A DNA stretch of 41,630 nt from an uncultured Prevotellaceae bacterium (lineage in GTDB: Bacteria > Bacteroidota > Bacteroidia > Bacteroidales > Bacteroidaceae): NCBI GenBank assembly GCA_902786565.1, contig CADACW010000042.1:1-41630 (forward strand). Direction: 5' to 3'. Made by a program: the position numbers and the translations under genes. Positions 14,596 through 22,599 of this stretch are shown here, piece after piece. Under the pieces are notes generated by a model, which saw nothing but the letters and a program-made list of their open reading frames with translations, was not told the origin of the DNA and ran no database searches. Each line of letters begins with the position of its first letter. Position 1 is the stretch's first letter.

Positions 14596-14641
14596 CAGCA
14601 GAAAGCAAAAGAAAATTCAGTTTTTCTTTTGCTTTTTGCTG
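14596..14641 (+). terminator. Terminator of hsp20
   Basis: Arms CAGCAGAAAGCAAAAGAAAA (14596-14615) and TTTTCTTTTGCTTTTTGCTG (14622-14641) pair over 20 positions with one G-T pair. The right arm also contains the -33 box of the next promoter, so terminator and promoter share bases. Confidence 0.85.
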
Positions 14642-14658
14642 TCTTATTCGTACCTTTG
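14629..14658 (+). promoter_or_regulatory. Promoter of the small membrane peptide-CYTH-AKR operon
   Basis: TTGCT (14629-14633), a 17-base spacer and TACCTTTG (14651-14658). The -33 box lies in the right arm of the hsp20 terminator. Confidence 0.65.
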
Positions 14659-14701
14659 CACTCTGAAAAGTAAATCATTAATACAAATAATCTGAAAAAC
14701 T

Positions 14702-14860
14702 ATGGCAAACAAGGAAAAAGAAAAAAGGATGAACGCTAAGCAGCGTGCCTACGAGAAAAAGCAGGAGCAGGAAGGCCGCAAGGTGGTGAACTGGATTTTC
14801 GGCGTGCTCATTGTCGTGGCTTTGGCTTTCTGCCTGATGTCCATCTACATGTATGGTTAA
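14702..14860 (+). CDS. Small membrane protein, 52 residues
   Basis: The ORF begins MANKEKEKRMNAKQ, with a very basic 29-residue start. One membrane helix follows (WIFGVLIVVALAFCLMSIYM, residues 31-50) and two final residues. The charge pattern predicts the N-terminus in the cytosol. It is preceded by a promoter (14629-14658) and is followed after 6 bases by the CYTH gene, so it is likely a real gene and leader of the operon. Function unknown. Confidence 0.75.
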   Translation: MANKEKEKRMNAKQRAYEKKQEQEGRKVVNWIFGVLIVVALAFCLMSIYMYG

Positions 14861-14866
14861 GCTGCT

Positions 14867-15349
14867 ATGAGTGGCATCGAGATAGAGCGCAAGTTCCTCG
14901 TCAGGGACAGCAGCTACAGGCAACTTGCCCACAAAAGCTACCGCATCCGGCAAGGATACATCTGCAGCGGGCACGGCCACACCGTGCGAGTGCGGCGGCG
15001 CGACGACCAGGCTTTTCTCACCATCAAGGGGCCATCGGTCGACGGCGGTTTGAGCCGCTATGAATTTGAGAAAGAAATCACGCTCGCAGAGGCCGAACAG
15101 CTGTTTGGCCTCTGCGAGCCAGGTGTTATAGACAAGACCCGCTTCCTGGTGGATGCCGGCGACGGCCACACTTTCGAGGTGGACGAGTTCTACGGCGACA
15201 ACGACGGCCTGGTTATGGCCGAGGTGGAGTTGGCATCGGCCGACGAGCCTTTCGCCAAGCCGCCCTTCATTGCCGACGAGGTGACGGGCGACCGCCGTTA
15301 CTACAATTCCCATTTACGCAAGTTCCCTTATAAACTTTGGAGAGACTGA
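14867..15349 (+). CDS. CYTH domain triphosphatase
   Basis: This 160-residue protein is a CYTH / triphosphate tunnel metalloenzyme, with the start motif EIERKFLV (the ExExK signature) and charged strands RIRQGYI, HTVRVRRR, FLTIKGP and YEFEKEI that line the tunnel. Single-domain bacterial members often hydrolyse tripolyphosphate or nucleoside triphosphates; the substrate here is not shown. It contains a 38-base near-perfect palindrome at 15082-15119. It is followed after 5 bases by the aldo/keto reductase. Confidence 0.92.
   Translation: MSGIEIERKFLVRDSSYRQLAHKSYRIRQGYICSGHGHTVRVRRRDDQAFLTIKGPSVDGGLSRYEFEKEITLAEAEQLFGLCEPGVIDKTRFLVDAGDGHTFEVDEFYGDNDGLVMAEVELASADEPFAKPPFIADEVTGDRRYYNSHLRKFPYKLWRD
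15082..15119. repeat. 38-base near-perfect palindrome inside the CYTH gene
   Basis: The two 19-base halves meet at 15100/15101 and pair at 18 of 19 positions; the exception is a G-T pair. Outer arms are GCTCGCAGAGGCC and GGCCTCTGCGAGC, and the centre is AACAGCTGTT. It encodes roughly LAEAEQLFGLCE in frame. Confidence 0.9.
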
Positions 15350-15354
15350 CAACT

Positions 15355-16299
15355 ATGTTTGACTACAAAGCAGCCGACAACCGCTATGACTGCGGGATGG
15401 CCTACCAGCGGTGTGGGCGCAGTGGTGTGCTGCTGCCCAAGGTGTCGCTGGGCTTCTGGCACAACTTCGGCAGCGTGGACCCCTATGAGCGCTCGCGAGA
15501 GATTACCCGTTTTGCCTTCGACCACGGCATCACCCACTTCGACCTGGCCAACAACTACGGCCCCGTCTACGGTTCGGCCGAGGAGACGATGGGTCGCCTG
15601 ATGGACGACAGTTTCCGTCCCTACCGCGACGAACTGTTCATTGCCACCAAGGCCGGCTACGACATGTGGCCCGGCCCTTATGGCAACTGGGGTTCGCGCA
15701 AGTACCTGATGGCCTCGCTCGACCAGTCGCTTCAGCGCATGCACCTGGACTATGTAGACCTTTTCTACAGTCACCGCTACGACCCCGAGACCCCGCTTGT
15801 AGAGACCCTTCAGGCCCTGGTCGACGTGGTGCGCCAGGGCAAGGCCCTCTATGTGGGCATCTCCCGCTGGCCTTTGGAGGCCACCCGCTTTGCCTACAAC
15901 TATCTGAAGGAGCGCGATGTCCGTCTGCTCATCTATCAGGGCCGCCTGAACATGCTCGACCGCGCCCCGCAGGAAGAGGGCATCCTCGATTTCTGCGCCG
16001 AGCAGGGCGTGGGTTTCATCTCCTTCTCGCCGTTGGCACAGGGGCTGCTCACCGACCGCTACCTGAATGGCATTCCCGAAGACTCACGCATGTCGAAAGG
16101 CAAGTTTCTGAAGGAGAGCATGCTCACCAGCGAGTTGCTGCAGCGGCTGCGCCACTACAATGAGCAGGCCCGCGACCGTGGCGAGACGCTGGCCGAGCAC
16201 GCCCTGCGCTGGATTCTGGAGCAGCGCGGCGTCACCAGCGTCCTCGTCGGTGCCAGCTCCACACAACAACTGGAAAAGAACCTCCGCTGTGTTTTGTAA
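15355..16299 (+). CDS. Aldo/keto reductase, YghZ-like
   Basis: This 314-residue NADPH-linked reductase resembles YghZ (L-glyceraldehyde 3-phosphate reductase), with MAYQRCGRSGVLLPKVSLG and WHNFGS near the start. Catalytic residues are visible: Asp and Tyr in FDLANNYGP, Lys in ATKAGYD and His in FYSHRYD. The cofactor-binding end reads SVLVGASSTQQLEKN. The ATG at 15355 is chosen over an in-frame TTG at 15337, which would overlap the CYTH gene. It may clear methylglyoxal or reactive aldehydes (inference). An R-M pair follows after 39 bases. Confidence 0.93.
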   Translation: MFDYKAADNRYDCGMAYQRCGRSGVLLPKVSLGFWHNFGSVDPYERSREITRFAFDHGITHFDLANNYGPVYGSAEETMGRLMDDSFRPYRDELFIATKAGYDMWPGPYGNWGSRKYLMASLDQSLQRMHLDYVDLFYSHRYDPETPLVETLQALVDVVRQGKALYVGISRWPLEATRFAYNYLKERDVRLLIYQGRLNMLDRAPQEEGILDFCAEQGVGFISFSPLAQGLLTDRYLNGIPEDSRMSKGKFLKESMLTSELLQRLRHYNEQARDRGETLAEHALRWILEQRGVTSVLVGASSTQQLEKNLRCVL

Positions 16300-16338
16300 C
16301 GATAACAAAGACAACAAAGACAACCAAGGACAACAGAT

Positions 16339-17382
16339 ATGAACTGGAAAGGGCTGAGATGCCAGCTTCTGTTAGGCGACTGCCTAACTGTCATGCAAGG
16401 AATGGAGAGTGAGTCGGTGGATTGTATCATCACGTCGCCTCCGTATTGGGGAATGAGAAAATATGACAACGATGATGATAAACACGAAGTGGGCAATGAG
16501 AAGAACTTCAGCGAATATGTCGAGAAGCTGACGACTATCTTCACAGAGGCTCAGCGCGTATTGAAGCGCAAAGGCTCTTTCTGGCTGAATATCGGCGACA
16601 AATACGACGACAAGGCACTTATGGGGATGCCTTGGCGCGTGGCCATCGCCCTGATGGACAAAGGCGGATGGATGATGAGGAACGATGTAATCTGGAATCA
16701 GCTAAAAGGAACACAGAGCTGCAAGGACCGCCTGAGAGACTCCTACGAGCACGTGTTCCATTTCGTGAAGTCGAAGAAATACTACTATGATGCCGACGCC
16801 ATCAGGATTCTGCCTAGGCTGAAGCCGAAAAGAATAGGCGAGAAAGTCATCTCTGCCACTGGTGTCAGCGGCAAGAAATACCGCCAGCAGATAGAAGAGA
16901 GCCAAATGCTCACCCTTAGTGAGAAAGAAGCCGCCACAAAGGCACTGGATGAAGTGCTGCAACAGGTCATCAACGGCGAAGTCAATGACTTTCGCATGAC
17001 CATTCGTGGCGTGCAGCGTGCCTGGCACAGCAACGACACCTCCATCAGCGGCAGGGCCAAGGAATTGCAGGAGCGCGGCTTCTACATCATGAAAATCGGC
17101 GCCAAGGGACACCTGCCGACAGATATCTGGGACATCGTGCCTGAGGATACGTGGCGGAAGGACAGCCATTGTGCCGTCTTTCCAGAGGAATTGCTGAGAA
17201 TTCCTATTATGGCCACTTGCCCTGAAGACGGAATTGTCTTGGACCCGTTCAGCGGAACAGGAAGCACCGTTGTAGCAGCACTGAAGCTGGGTCGTAGGGG
17301 AATCGGCATTGAACTTAGTGAAGAATATCTGAATGTGTCGAAACACAGAATCATAGATGAGGAACTGGCATTGGCTATATGA
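16339..17382 (+). CDS. Type II DNA methyltransferase, beta class, of an R-M system
   Basis: This 347-residue methyltransferase has the catalytic motif TSPPYWG (Ser33-Tyr36) near the start and the SAM-binding motif LDPFSGTGST (Asp302-Thr310) near the end, the order that defines the beta class. SPPY is more typical of N4-cytosine enzymes, so m4C is the likeliest mark, but N6-adenine cannot be ruled out. The middle (about 170-260) would be the target recognition region. It overlaps the endonuclease gene by 4 bases. Codons are AT-richer than in the flanking reductase and kinase genes, which suggests acquisition. No promoter is clear in the 39 bases upstream, which carry GACAACAAA-like repeats. 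Confidence 0.93.
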   Translation: MNWKGLRCQLLLGDCLTVMQGMESESVDCIITSPPYWGMRKYDNDDDKHEVGNEKNFSEYVEKLTTIFTEAQRVLKRKGSFWLNIGDKYDDKALMGMPWRVAIALMDKGGWMMRNDVIWNQLKGTQSCKDRLRDSYEHVFHFVKSKKYYYDADAIRILPRLKPKRIGEKVISATGVSGKKYRQQIEESQMLTLSEKEAATKALDEVLQQVINGEVNDFRMTIRGVQRAWHSNDTSISGRAKELQERGFYIMKIGAKGHLPTDIWDIVPEDTWRKDSHCAVFPEELLRIPIMATCPEDGIVLDPFSGTGSTVVAALKLGRRGIGIELSEEYLNVSKHRIIDEELALAI

Positions 17383-18230
17383 AAGAACTGAAGAGAACTC
17401 CTGTTGAGATATTTGGCCATGATACCAGCACGGCCTCTGGCGATTTGGAACTGGCCGTCAAGCAGCAATACTGCCGGTTTATCCATGCCACCTGCAACAA
17501 GCCTCGCAAGAGCAGTCCACAGGAAAAGGTGGGAATATGCAGTGTGGCTTCTACTGTAGCTAAAGGAGAAGCTCTTGAGCCGGTCATCGTTTGTCCGCAA
17601 CGCTTCAAGGTTGATTCTTTATTAGAAACAATCCGGCAGAAATACTTGAAAGACTGGAGTAACGTCACGTGGATTCCAGAAGTGAATATTGGCGTGGGAG
17701 GCAGTATTGACTACGTAGCCGTAGAACTCGGAAGCAGAAGTGAAATCCTGAATTTCCAGTGTGTCGAACTACAGGCCGCTGGCACGACGGGAACGCCATA
17801 CCCTGCCGTTATTGATTTCAAGGAACATGGCCAGTTCTTGAAAGATAAATACAACTATGGCATTAACTGGGCAAATGAATTCCTAAAGACCATGATGCAG
17901 CAGGCATACAAGAAAGGAAAGATTGTGCAGTCTTGGAACAGGAAGATTGTGTTTGTCATACAAGATGTGGGAATGAGATATATCTTAAGCGCTACTGACT
18001 GTAGTTTGCTTACGAAAGCTGATACGCAACAGCCTGTCGATTTCTGCACGTTCAGAATGAAATGGTGTGAAAACAAGGGATGGAACTTGGTGTTTGACCA
18101 GATATACAGCACTTCCGTAGAAGGCGTCAACCGCATGATTGGCGGAGCTGGCGAAGACCAGTATCTGACGGAAGAGGATTTCAAACTGAATATATTAAAG
18201 AAAGGAATTCAAGACAAGCTGATAGTATGA
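17379..18230 (+). CDS. NotI-family type II restriction endonuclease (putative)
   Basis: This 283-residue protein resembles NotI. IFGHDTSTAS near the start corresponds to the NotI segment FFGH. Four cysteines (32, 39, 54, 72; patterns QYCRFIHATC, GICSVA, IVCPQRF) could bind iron as in NotI. A PD-(D/E)XK-like site has Asp111 (GSIDYVAVE) and the variant Glu130-x-Gln132 (CVELQAAG). It partners the methyltransferase just upstream (4-base ATGA overlap at 17379-17382) and overlaps the downstream kinase start by 4 bases. Its AT-rich composition suggests horizontal gain. The family match is by motif order and context, not by search; the target sequence is unknown. Confidence 0.78.
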   Translation: MKELKRTPVEIFGHDTSTASGDLELAVKQQYCRFIHATCNKPRKSSPQEKVGICSVASTVAKGEALEPVIVCPQRFKVDSLLETIRQKYLKDWSNVTWIPEVNIGVGGSIDYVAVELGSRSEILNFQCVELQAAGTTGTPYPAVIDFKEHGQFLKDKYNYGINWANEFLKTMMQQAYKKGKIVQSWNRKIVFVIQDVGMRYILSATDCSLLTKADTQQPVDFCTFRMKWCENKGWNLVFDQIYSTSVEGVNRMIGGAGEDQYLTEEDFKLNILKKGIQDKLIV

Positions 18231-19051
18231 AGCAAGTACTCCTCATCAACGACGTTGCCGGCTATGGCAAGGTGGGCATGGCGGCCATGCTGCCCATCTT
18301 GAGCTATATGGGCTTTCCGGCCTACAACCTGCCCACGGCCTTGGTGTCTAACACGCTGAACTATGGCGAGTTCACCCAGCTGGACACCACCGACTATATG
18401 CGGCACACGCTGCCCATCTGGCGCCATCTGGGTTTCCATTTCGACGCCATCTGCACCGGCCTGATGTTCAGCGAGGAGCAGGCCCGCCTTGTGGCCCAGT
18501 TCTGCCGTGAGCAGGCCCAGGGCGGGTGCACCATTGTGGTCGACCCCGTGATGGGCGACGGCGGCAAGCTCTACAACGGCATCGGCCAGCGCCAAGTGGA
18601 GCTGATGCGCGAAATGGTGAGCGTGGCCCATCTGACCATCCCCAACTATACCGAGGCGTGCTATCTGGCAGGCGTCCAATACAAGCCCCAGGGCCTCTCG
18701 CAGGACGAGGCCCGCCAGTTGCTCGGCCGGCTGACGGCCATCGGCGCCCAGTCGGCGCTCATCACCAGTTGCCTCATCGAGGGCCGTCATGCCGTGTGTG
18801 GCTCCTACAGTCCCGATGGCGGGTCGGAGCACAGCTGTTTCTTCTTGGAGTATCAGGAGATTCCCGGCCAGTTCCATGGCACGGGCGACATCTTCTCGGC
18901 CGTCCTTCTGGGCCATCTGATGAAGGGTGAACAGCTCAAGCAGTCCACCCGCAAGGCCATGGACGTAGTAAGAGAGATGATCTTCCGCAACCGTGATGTG
19001 GAAGACCATCTCTGTGGCATTTTCATTGAGCGGTGCCTCGACCTGCTTTAG
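18227..19051 (+). CDS. Pyridoxamine/pyridoxal kinase
   Basis: This 274-residue ribokinase-fold enzyme makes pyridoxal phosphate by the salvage route. Visible parts are the start VLLINDVAGYGKVGMAAMLP, the substrate region VVDPVMGDGGKLYNG and NYTEACYLAG. The anion hole and catalytic Asp lie in FHGTGDIFSAVLLG. It overlaps the R-M endonuclease by 4 bases, so its translation may depend on that gene. It converges on the acyl-CoA ligase gene with a 15-base gap. Confidence 0.92.
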   Translation: MKQVLLINDVAGYGKVGMAAMLPILSYMGFPAYNLPTALVSNTLNYGEFTQLDTTDYMRHTLPIWRHLGFHFDAICTGLMFSEEQARLVAQFCREQAQGGCTIVVDPVMGDGGKLYNGIGQRQVELMREMVSVAHLTIPNYTEACYLAGVQYKPQGLSQDEARQLLGRLTAIGAQSALITSCLIEGRHAVCGSYSPDGGSEHSCFFLEYQEIPGQFHGTGDIFSAVLLGHLMKGEQLKQSTRKAMDVVREMIFRNRDVEDHLCGIFIERCLDLL

Positions 19052-19066
19052 GCCGGGGCCAGCCGT

Positions 19067-20875
19067 TTATTCCTCGTACATCTTGTCTATTTCCGCCTTG
19101 TAGTTGACGTTCAGCACGCGGCGCTTTATCTTCAGCGTGTTGGTCAGCTCGCCGCGCTGCAGCGAGAAGGGTTGTGGCAGCAGCGTGAACCGCTTCACCT
19201 GTTCGTAGTGGGCCAGTTGCTGTTGCAGCGTCTCTATGCGCTCCATCATCATGCGGTTGATGCGCTTGTCGGCGCACAGGTCTTCGCGGCTGTTGAAGAC
19301 GATGTCGTGCTGGCGGGCATACTCCTCCAGCAGGCGGTATTCCGGCACGATGAGTGCCGAGACGAACTTCCGCTCGTCGGCGATGATGGCCAGTTGGTCT
19401 ATATACTTGTCCACCAGCAGTTTCGACTCAATCATCTGCGGGGCGATGTACTTGCCGTTGCTGGTCTTGAAGAGGTCCTTGATGCGGTCTTTCAGGAACA
19501 GCTCGCCATTCTTCATATACCCCGAGTCGCCGGTCTTGAAGTAGCCGTCGGCGGTAAACGTCTGGCGGGTCAGGTCGTCGCGCTTGTAGTAGCCACGTGT
19601 GATGGTGGGGCCCTTGAGCAGAATCTCTCCCTCGTCGCTTATTTTCACGCTGATGCCCTCGATGGGTATGCCCACGCCGCCCACGGTGAAGGGGTCGCCC
19701 AGGTGGTTGCAGCTGACGGTGGCCAGGCTCTCGGTGAGTCCGTAGCCCACAATCATGTTGATGCCGATGGAGTGTACAAACTCCTCCACGTGGTGGCTCA
19801 CGGTGGCGCCGGCCGTGGGGAAGAAGTGGGCGTTCTCCAGCCCCAACTCCTTGCGCACCAGCGAGAAGACGGTCTTGTTGAGCACCTCATACTCCAGATG
19901 CAGTGCCAAAGGCGGCTGTTTGCCCTTCGCCAGGTAGTCAATGTTGTGCTTGTGGCCCACCTCCAAGGCGTGGCTGAACAGTTTGCGCTGCACGGTGCCG
20001 CTGGTCTCAATCTTCTCCTGCACGCCCATATACACCTTCTCCCAAAATCGGGGCACGGAGCTCATGCATGTGGGGTGCGTCTCGCGCATGGTCTTCTGCA
20101 CCTCCTGCGGATAGGTGTTTACAATGAGCCTGGCGCCCTTGGTGATGCACAGAATCTTCCACCCCTTCTCGAAGATGTGGGTGAAGGGCAGGAAGTTCAG
20201 TACGCGGTCGTTCTCGTCCACCGGCACGCACTTGTTGTTGGCCTCCATGGCGGCGTGGTATTGGCCCATTGAGAGGATGACGCCCTTCGAGTCGCCCGTG
20301 GTGCCGCTGGTGTAGAGTATGTTGGCAATGTCGTCCATCGTGGCCTCCTGCTGCAGCCGTTTCACCTCTTCCTGCCGAGGCAGCCCCTGTCCCAGTTTCA
20401 GGAAGTCGGCAAACGACATCACCGTGGGGTCGTCGGGGGACAGGTGTATGGTGGGGTCGTAGACGATGATGCGCTCCAGCGTGTGGCAGGTGGCGAAGAC
20501 GCGCTTGGCCTTGTCGAACTGCTCCTGCTCGCCCACGAAGAGGAAGCGTATTTCTGCATCGTTGACCATAAACTGTATTTGCTGCTCCGAACTGGTGGCA
20601 TAGAAGGGGATGGTCACGGCGCGGATGCCCCAGGCACCGAAGTCGGTGAAGAGATACTGCACGGAGTTCTGCGAGAACACGCCCACGTTCTCCTGCACGC
20701 CGATGCCCAGCTGCAGCATGGCATTCGACACCTGTCCCACAATGTCGGCAAACTGCCGCCACGAGCACGATTTCCATTGATTTCCCCCGAAGCTCTTGTA
20801 TATCAGAGCCTCTCGGTCGCCATAATGTTCGGCCACGTCGGGAATGAGGTGAGAAAGATGACTGTTTATTTGCAT
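19067..20875 (-). CDS. Long-chain fatty acid-CoA ligase (AMP-forming)
   Basis: This 602-residue ANL superfamily enzyme activates long-chain fatty acids to acyl-CoA. The P-loop ILYTSGTTGDSKGVILS lies near residues 187-203. GYGLTES and the hinge region GYFKTGDSGYMKNGELFLKD come later, with the C-terminal lysine segment SNGKYIAPQMIES. The type is FadD15-like (VQYLFTDFGAWGIRAV). No signal peptide is present; it works at the inner face of the membrane. It starts 16 bases after the AAA/PD-(D/E)XK gene on the same strand, so that gene was probably inserted ahead of it or shares its transcript. Confidence 0.95.
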   Translation of the reverse strand: MQINSHLSHLIPDVAEHYGDREALIYKSFGGNQWKSCSWRQFADIVGQVSNAMLQLGIGVQENVGVFSQNSVQYLFTDFGAWGIRAVTIPFYATSSEQQIQFMVNDAEIRFLFVGEQEQFDKAKRVFATCHTLERIIVYDPTIHLSPDDPTVMSFADFLKLGQGLPRQEEVKRLQQEATMDDIANILYTSGTTGDSKGVILSMGQYHAAMEANNKCVPVDENDRVLNFLPFTHIFEKGWKILCITKGARLIVNTYPQEVQKTMRETHPTCMSSVPRFWEKVYMGVQEKIETSGTVQRKLFSHALEVGHKHNIDYLAKGKQPPLALHLEYEVLNKTVFSLVRKELGLENAHFFPTAGATVSHHVEEFVHSIGINMIVGYGLTESLATVSCNHLGDPFTVGGVGIPIEGISVKISDEGEILLKGPTITRGYYKRDDLTRQTFTADGYFKTGDSGYMKNGELFLKDRIKDLFKTSNGKYIAPQMIESKLLVDKYIDQLAIIADERKFVSALIVPEYRLLEEYARQHDIVFNSREDLCADKRINRMMMERIETLQQQLAHYEQVKRFTLLPQPFSLQRGELTNTLKIKRRVLNVNYKAEIDKMYEE

Positions 20876-20891
20876 AATATCTTAGTGTTTG

Positions 20892-22502
20892 TTAGTATCT
20901 ACCCTTGAGTAAGCGGGCCGCCTCACTGCCTACTTGTACAGGTGTTATCTTGCATTGGTGGGTCTTCGTCTCCTTGTCGTAGTTGATGCCTACCAGCAGT
21001 ATGTCGCCCGTGTAGTCGGAGACCTTTTCCCAGTAGCGGCGCTCCTTTATTTGATCAATGGCCTCGTCGGCGCTGTGGCCGTACTTCAACTCCACAATGA
21101 TGGCGGGTGTGCTGACGTTTTTGCGCGGCATCATCACGAGGTCGGCGAAGCCCTTGCCCGTCTGGAACTCGCGGTGGAAGATGTAGTCGCCGTGGGCGTA
21201 GTAGTAGGCAATGGCGAGGACGCAGGCCATAGAGTTCTCGTCGCTGTACTTGATGAGGCTGGCGTTCTCTGCGTGGGCCGCCTCCACAAGACGGGCCACC
21301 AAGTCGGCGTCACCGCGCAATGTGGCGTCGAGCAGGCGCTCCGACTGCTGGAGGGCGCCGGCGATGGAAGTCCAGCCGGTTTCCTCCACGGCGTTAGCCA
21401 GTTCCTCTGACACCTCGTAGTTAGGCACATAGCACTCGCGCTTCTGCCAGTCGAAGGCCAGATAGCCCAGGTGGATGAGCACGGTGAGCACGTCGTCGCG
21501 GTTGCGGATGTCGCTCAGGTCGTTATTGAACTTGGTGGTGTTCACCTTGGCCCTTCCGCCGGCGAGCATCTCCACGATGTCCTCCTTCAGCCCATCGAAG
21601 TTCATCTTGATATAGCTGGCGATGGCGTCGAATGAACCCGTGCTGGCCCAAAAGCTGCGGCAGCGGCCGATGTCCACCGCCTGCATCACCGAATTGGGGT
21701 TGAACATCGAGGGCTGCGGACCTATCTGGTAGCCGTCGTACCACTTCTCCAGCTCGTCGAAGTCCATATCGTGCTTCGCTGCCAAAGCCCTCACCTCATC
21801 CTTCGTGAAACCGAAGAACGAGGCCATCTTCCGAGGCTCAAGCATCGAGTACTCCAGGAAATTGTTCAGGGCCGACTGTGTCCTGAACTTCTTGATGGGC
21901 AGGATGCCCGTCATATAGACACCAGCGAACGCCAACGACCCATTCACGCTCTTGAACATGCGGCGCAGCCAGTTCACGTAGTCTTCCATGACCTTTGAAC
22001 CTGGCCTGTTCTCACGGCAGATGGCATCCCATTCGTCGATGATGAAGATGAAAGGCACCTTGGTCTGGTCAACCACTCGCAACAGGTATTTCATCAGAGT
22101 GTCACCTTGTTCGACGGCTATGCCGGGGTAGGCTTTGCTGATGTCCGCCAGCAGTTCACTCTCAATCAACTGCACAATGCTGTCATCGCTGACTGACCCG
22201 GTGAAGTCCGTTATGTCGAGGTAGATGACGGGGTACTTGTTCAAGTGCTCCTCAAACGAGGGGTCAGTGGCTATCTGAAGGTCGGAGAACAGCTCGCGGG
22301 AGTCGCACGAGCGGTCGTAGTAGGCGGCCAGCATGTGGGCAGCCATCGACTTGCCGAAGCGGCGGCTGCGCGTCACGCATGTGAATTTCTTCACGGTAAA
22401 GAGCGTCTGGTTGACCACGGCGATAAGCCCGGACTTATCGACGTACTCACTGTTGCGGGCCTGACGGAACAGGCCATTGCCCTTGTCAATGTAAATGCCC
22501 AT
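20892..22502 (-). CDS. AAA-ATPase-like protein with PD-(D/E)XK nuclease domain
   Basis: This 536-residue protein has the PF09820-type layout. The start YVDKSGLIAVVNQTL is followed by a P-loop variant RSRRFGKSM (near residues 46-54), the Walker B-like FIFIIDEWDAI and the conserved GILPIKKFRTQSALNNF. A C-terminal PDDEXK_9 domain has ADLVMMPRK, IIVELKYGHSADEA and QIKERRYW. These proteins occur in many copies in Bacteroidales; role unknown, with suggestions of mobility or defence. Its own hairpin-promoter lies at 22534-22576. A broken relative is at 32102-33641. Confidence 0.92.
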   Translation of the reverse strand: MGIYIDKGNGLFRQARNSEYVDKSGLIAVVNQTLFTVKKFTCVTRSRRFGKSMAAHMLAAYYDRSCDSRELFSDLQIATDPSFEEHLNKYPVIYLDITDFTGSVSDDSIVQLIESELLADISKAYPGIAVEQGDTLMKYLLRVVDQTKVPFIFIIDEWDAICRENRPGSKVMEDYVNWLRRMFKSVNGSLAFAGVYMTGILPIKKFRTQSALNNFLEYSMLEPRKMASFFGFTKDEVRALAAKHDMDFDELEKWYDGYQIGPQPSMFNPNSVMQAVDIGRCRSFWASTGSFDAIASYIKMNFDGLKEDIVEMLAGGRAKVNTTKFNNDLSDIRNRDDVLTVLIHLGYLAFDWQKRECYVPNYEVSEELANAVEETGWTSIAGALQQSERLLDATLRGDADLVARLVEAAHAENASLIKYSDENSMACVLAIAYYYAHGDYIFHREFQTGKGFADLVMMPRKNVSTPAIIVELKYGHSADEAIDQIKERRYWEKVSDYTGDILLVGINYDKETKTHQCKITPVQVGSEAARLLKGRY

Positions 22503-22533
22503 CTTATTATCGCTTTTGTTCCTTCTTGGGATG

Positions 22534-22576
22534 CAAAGATAAAAAAAATTCCCCGAACTGCCAAGGGATTCGGGGA
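22534..22576 (-). promoter_or_regulatory. Hairpin-promoter cassette ahead of the AAA/PD-(D/E)XK gene
   Basis: On the minus strand: TCCCCGAA (22576-22569), an 11-base loop containing TTGGC (22564-22560), TTCGGGGA (22557-22550), a T-run and TATCTTTG (22541-22534). The hairpin can end transcription of the methyltransferase gene upstream, while TTGGC and TATCTTTG, 18 bases apart, form the promoter for the ATPase. The same arrangement occurs at 32021-32071. Confidence 0.8.
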
Positions 22577-22599
22577 TTATTTTTAAGATATGTGGTCAG

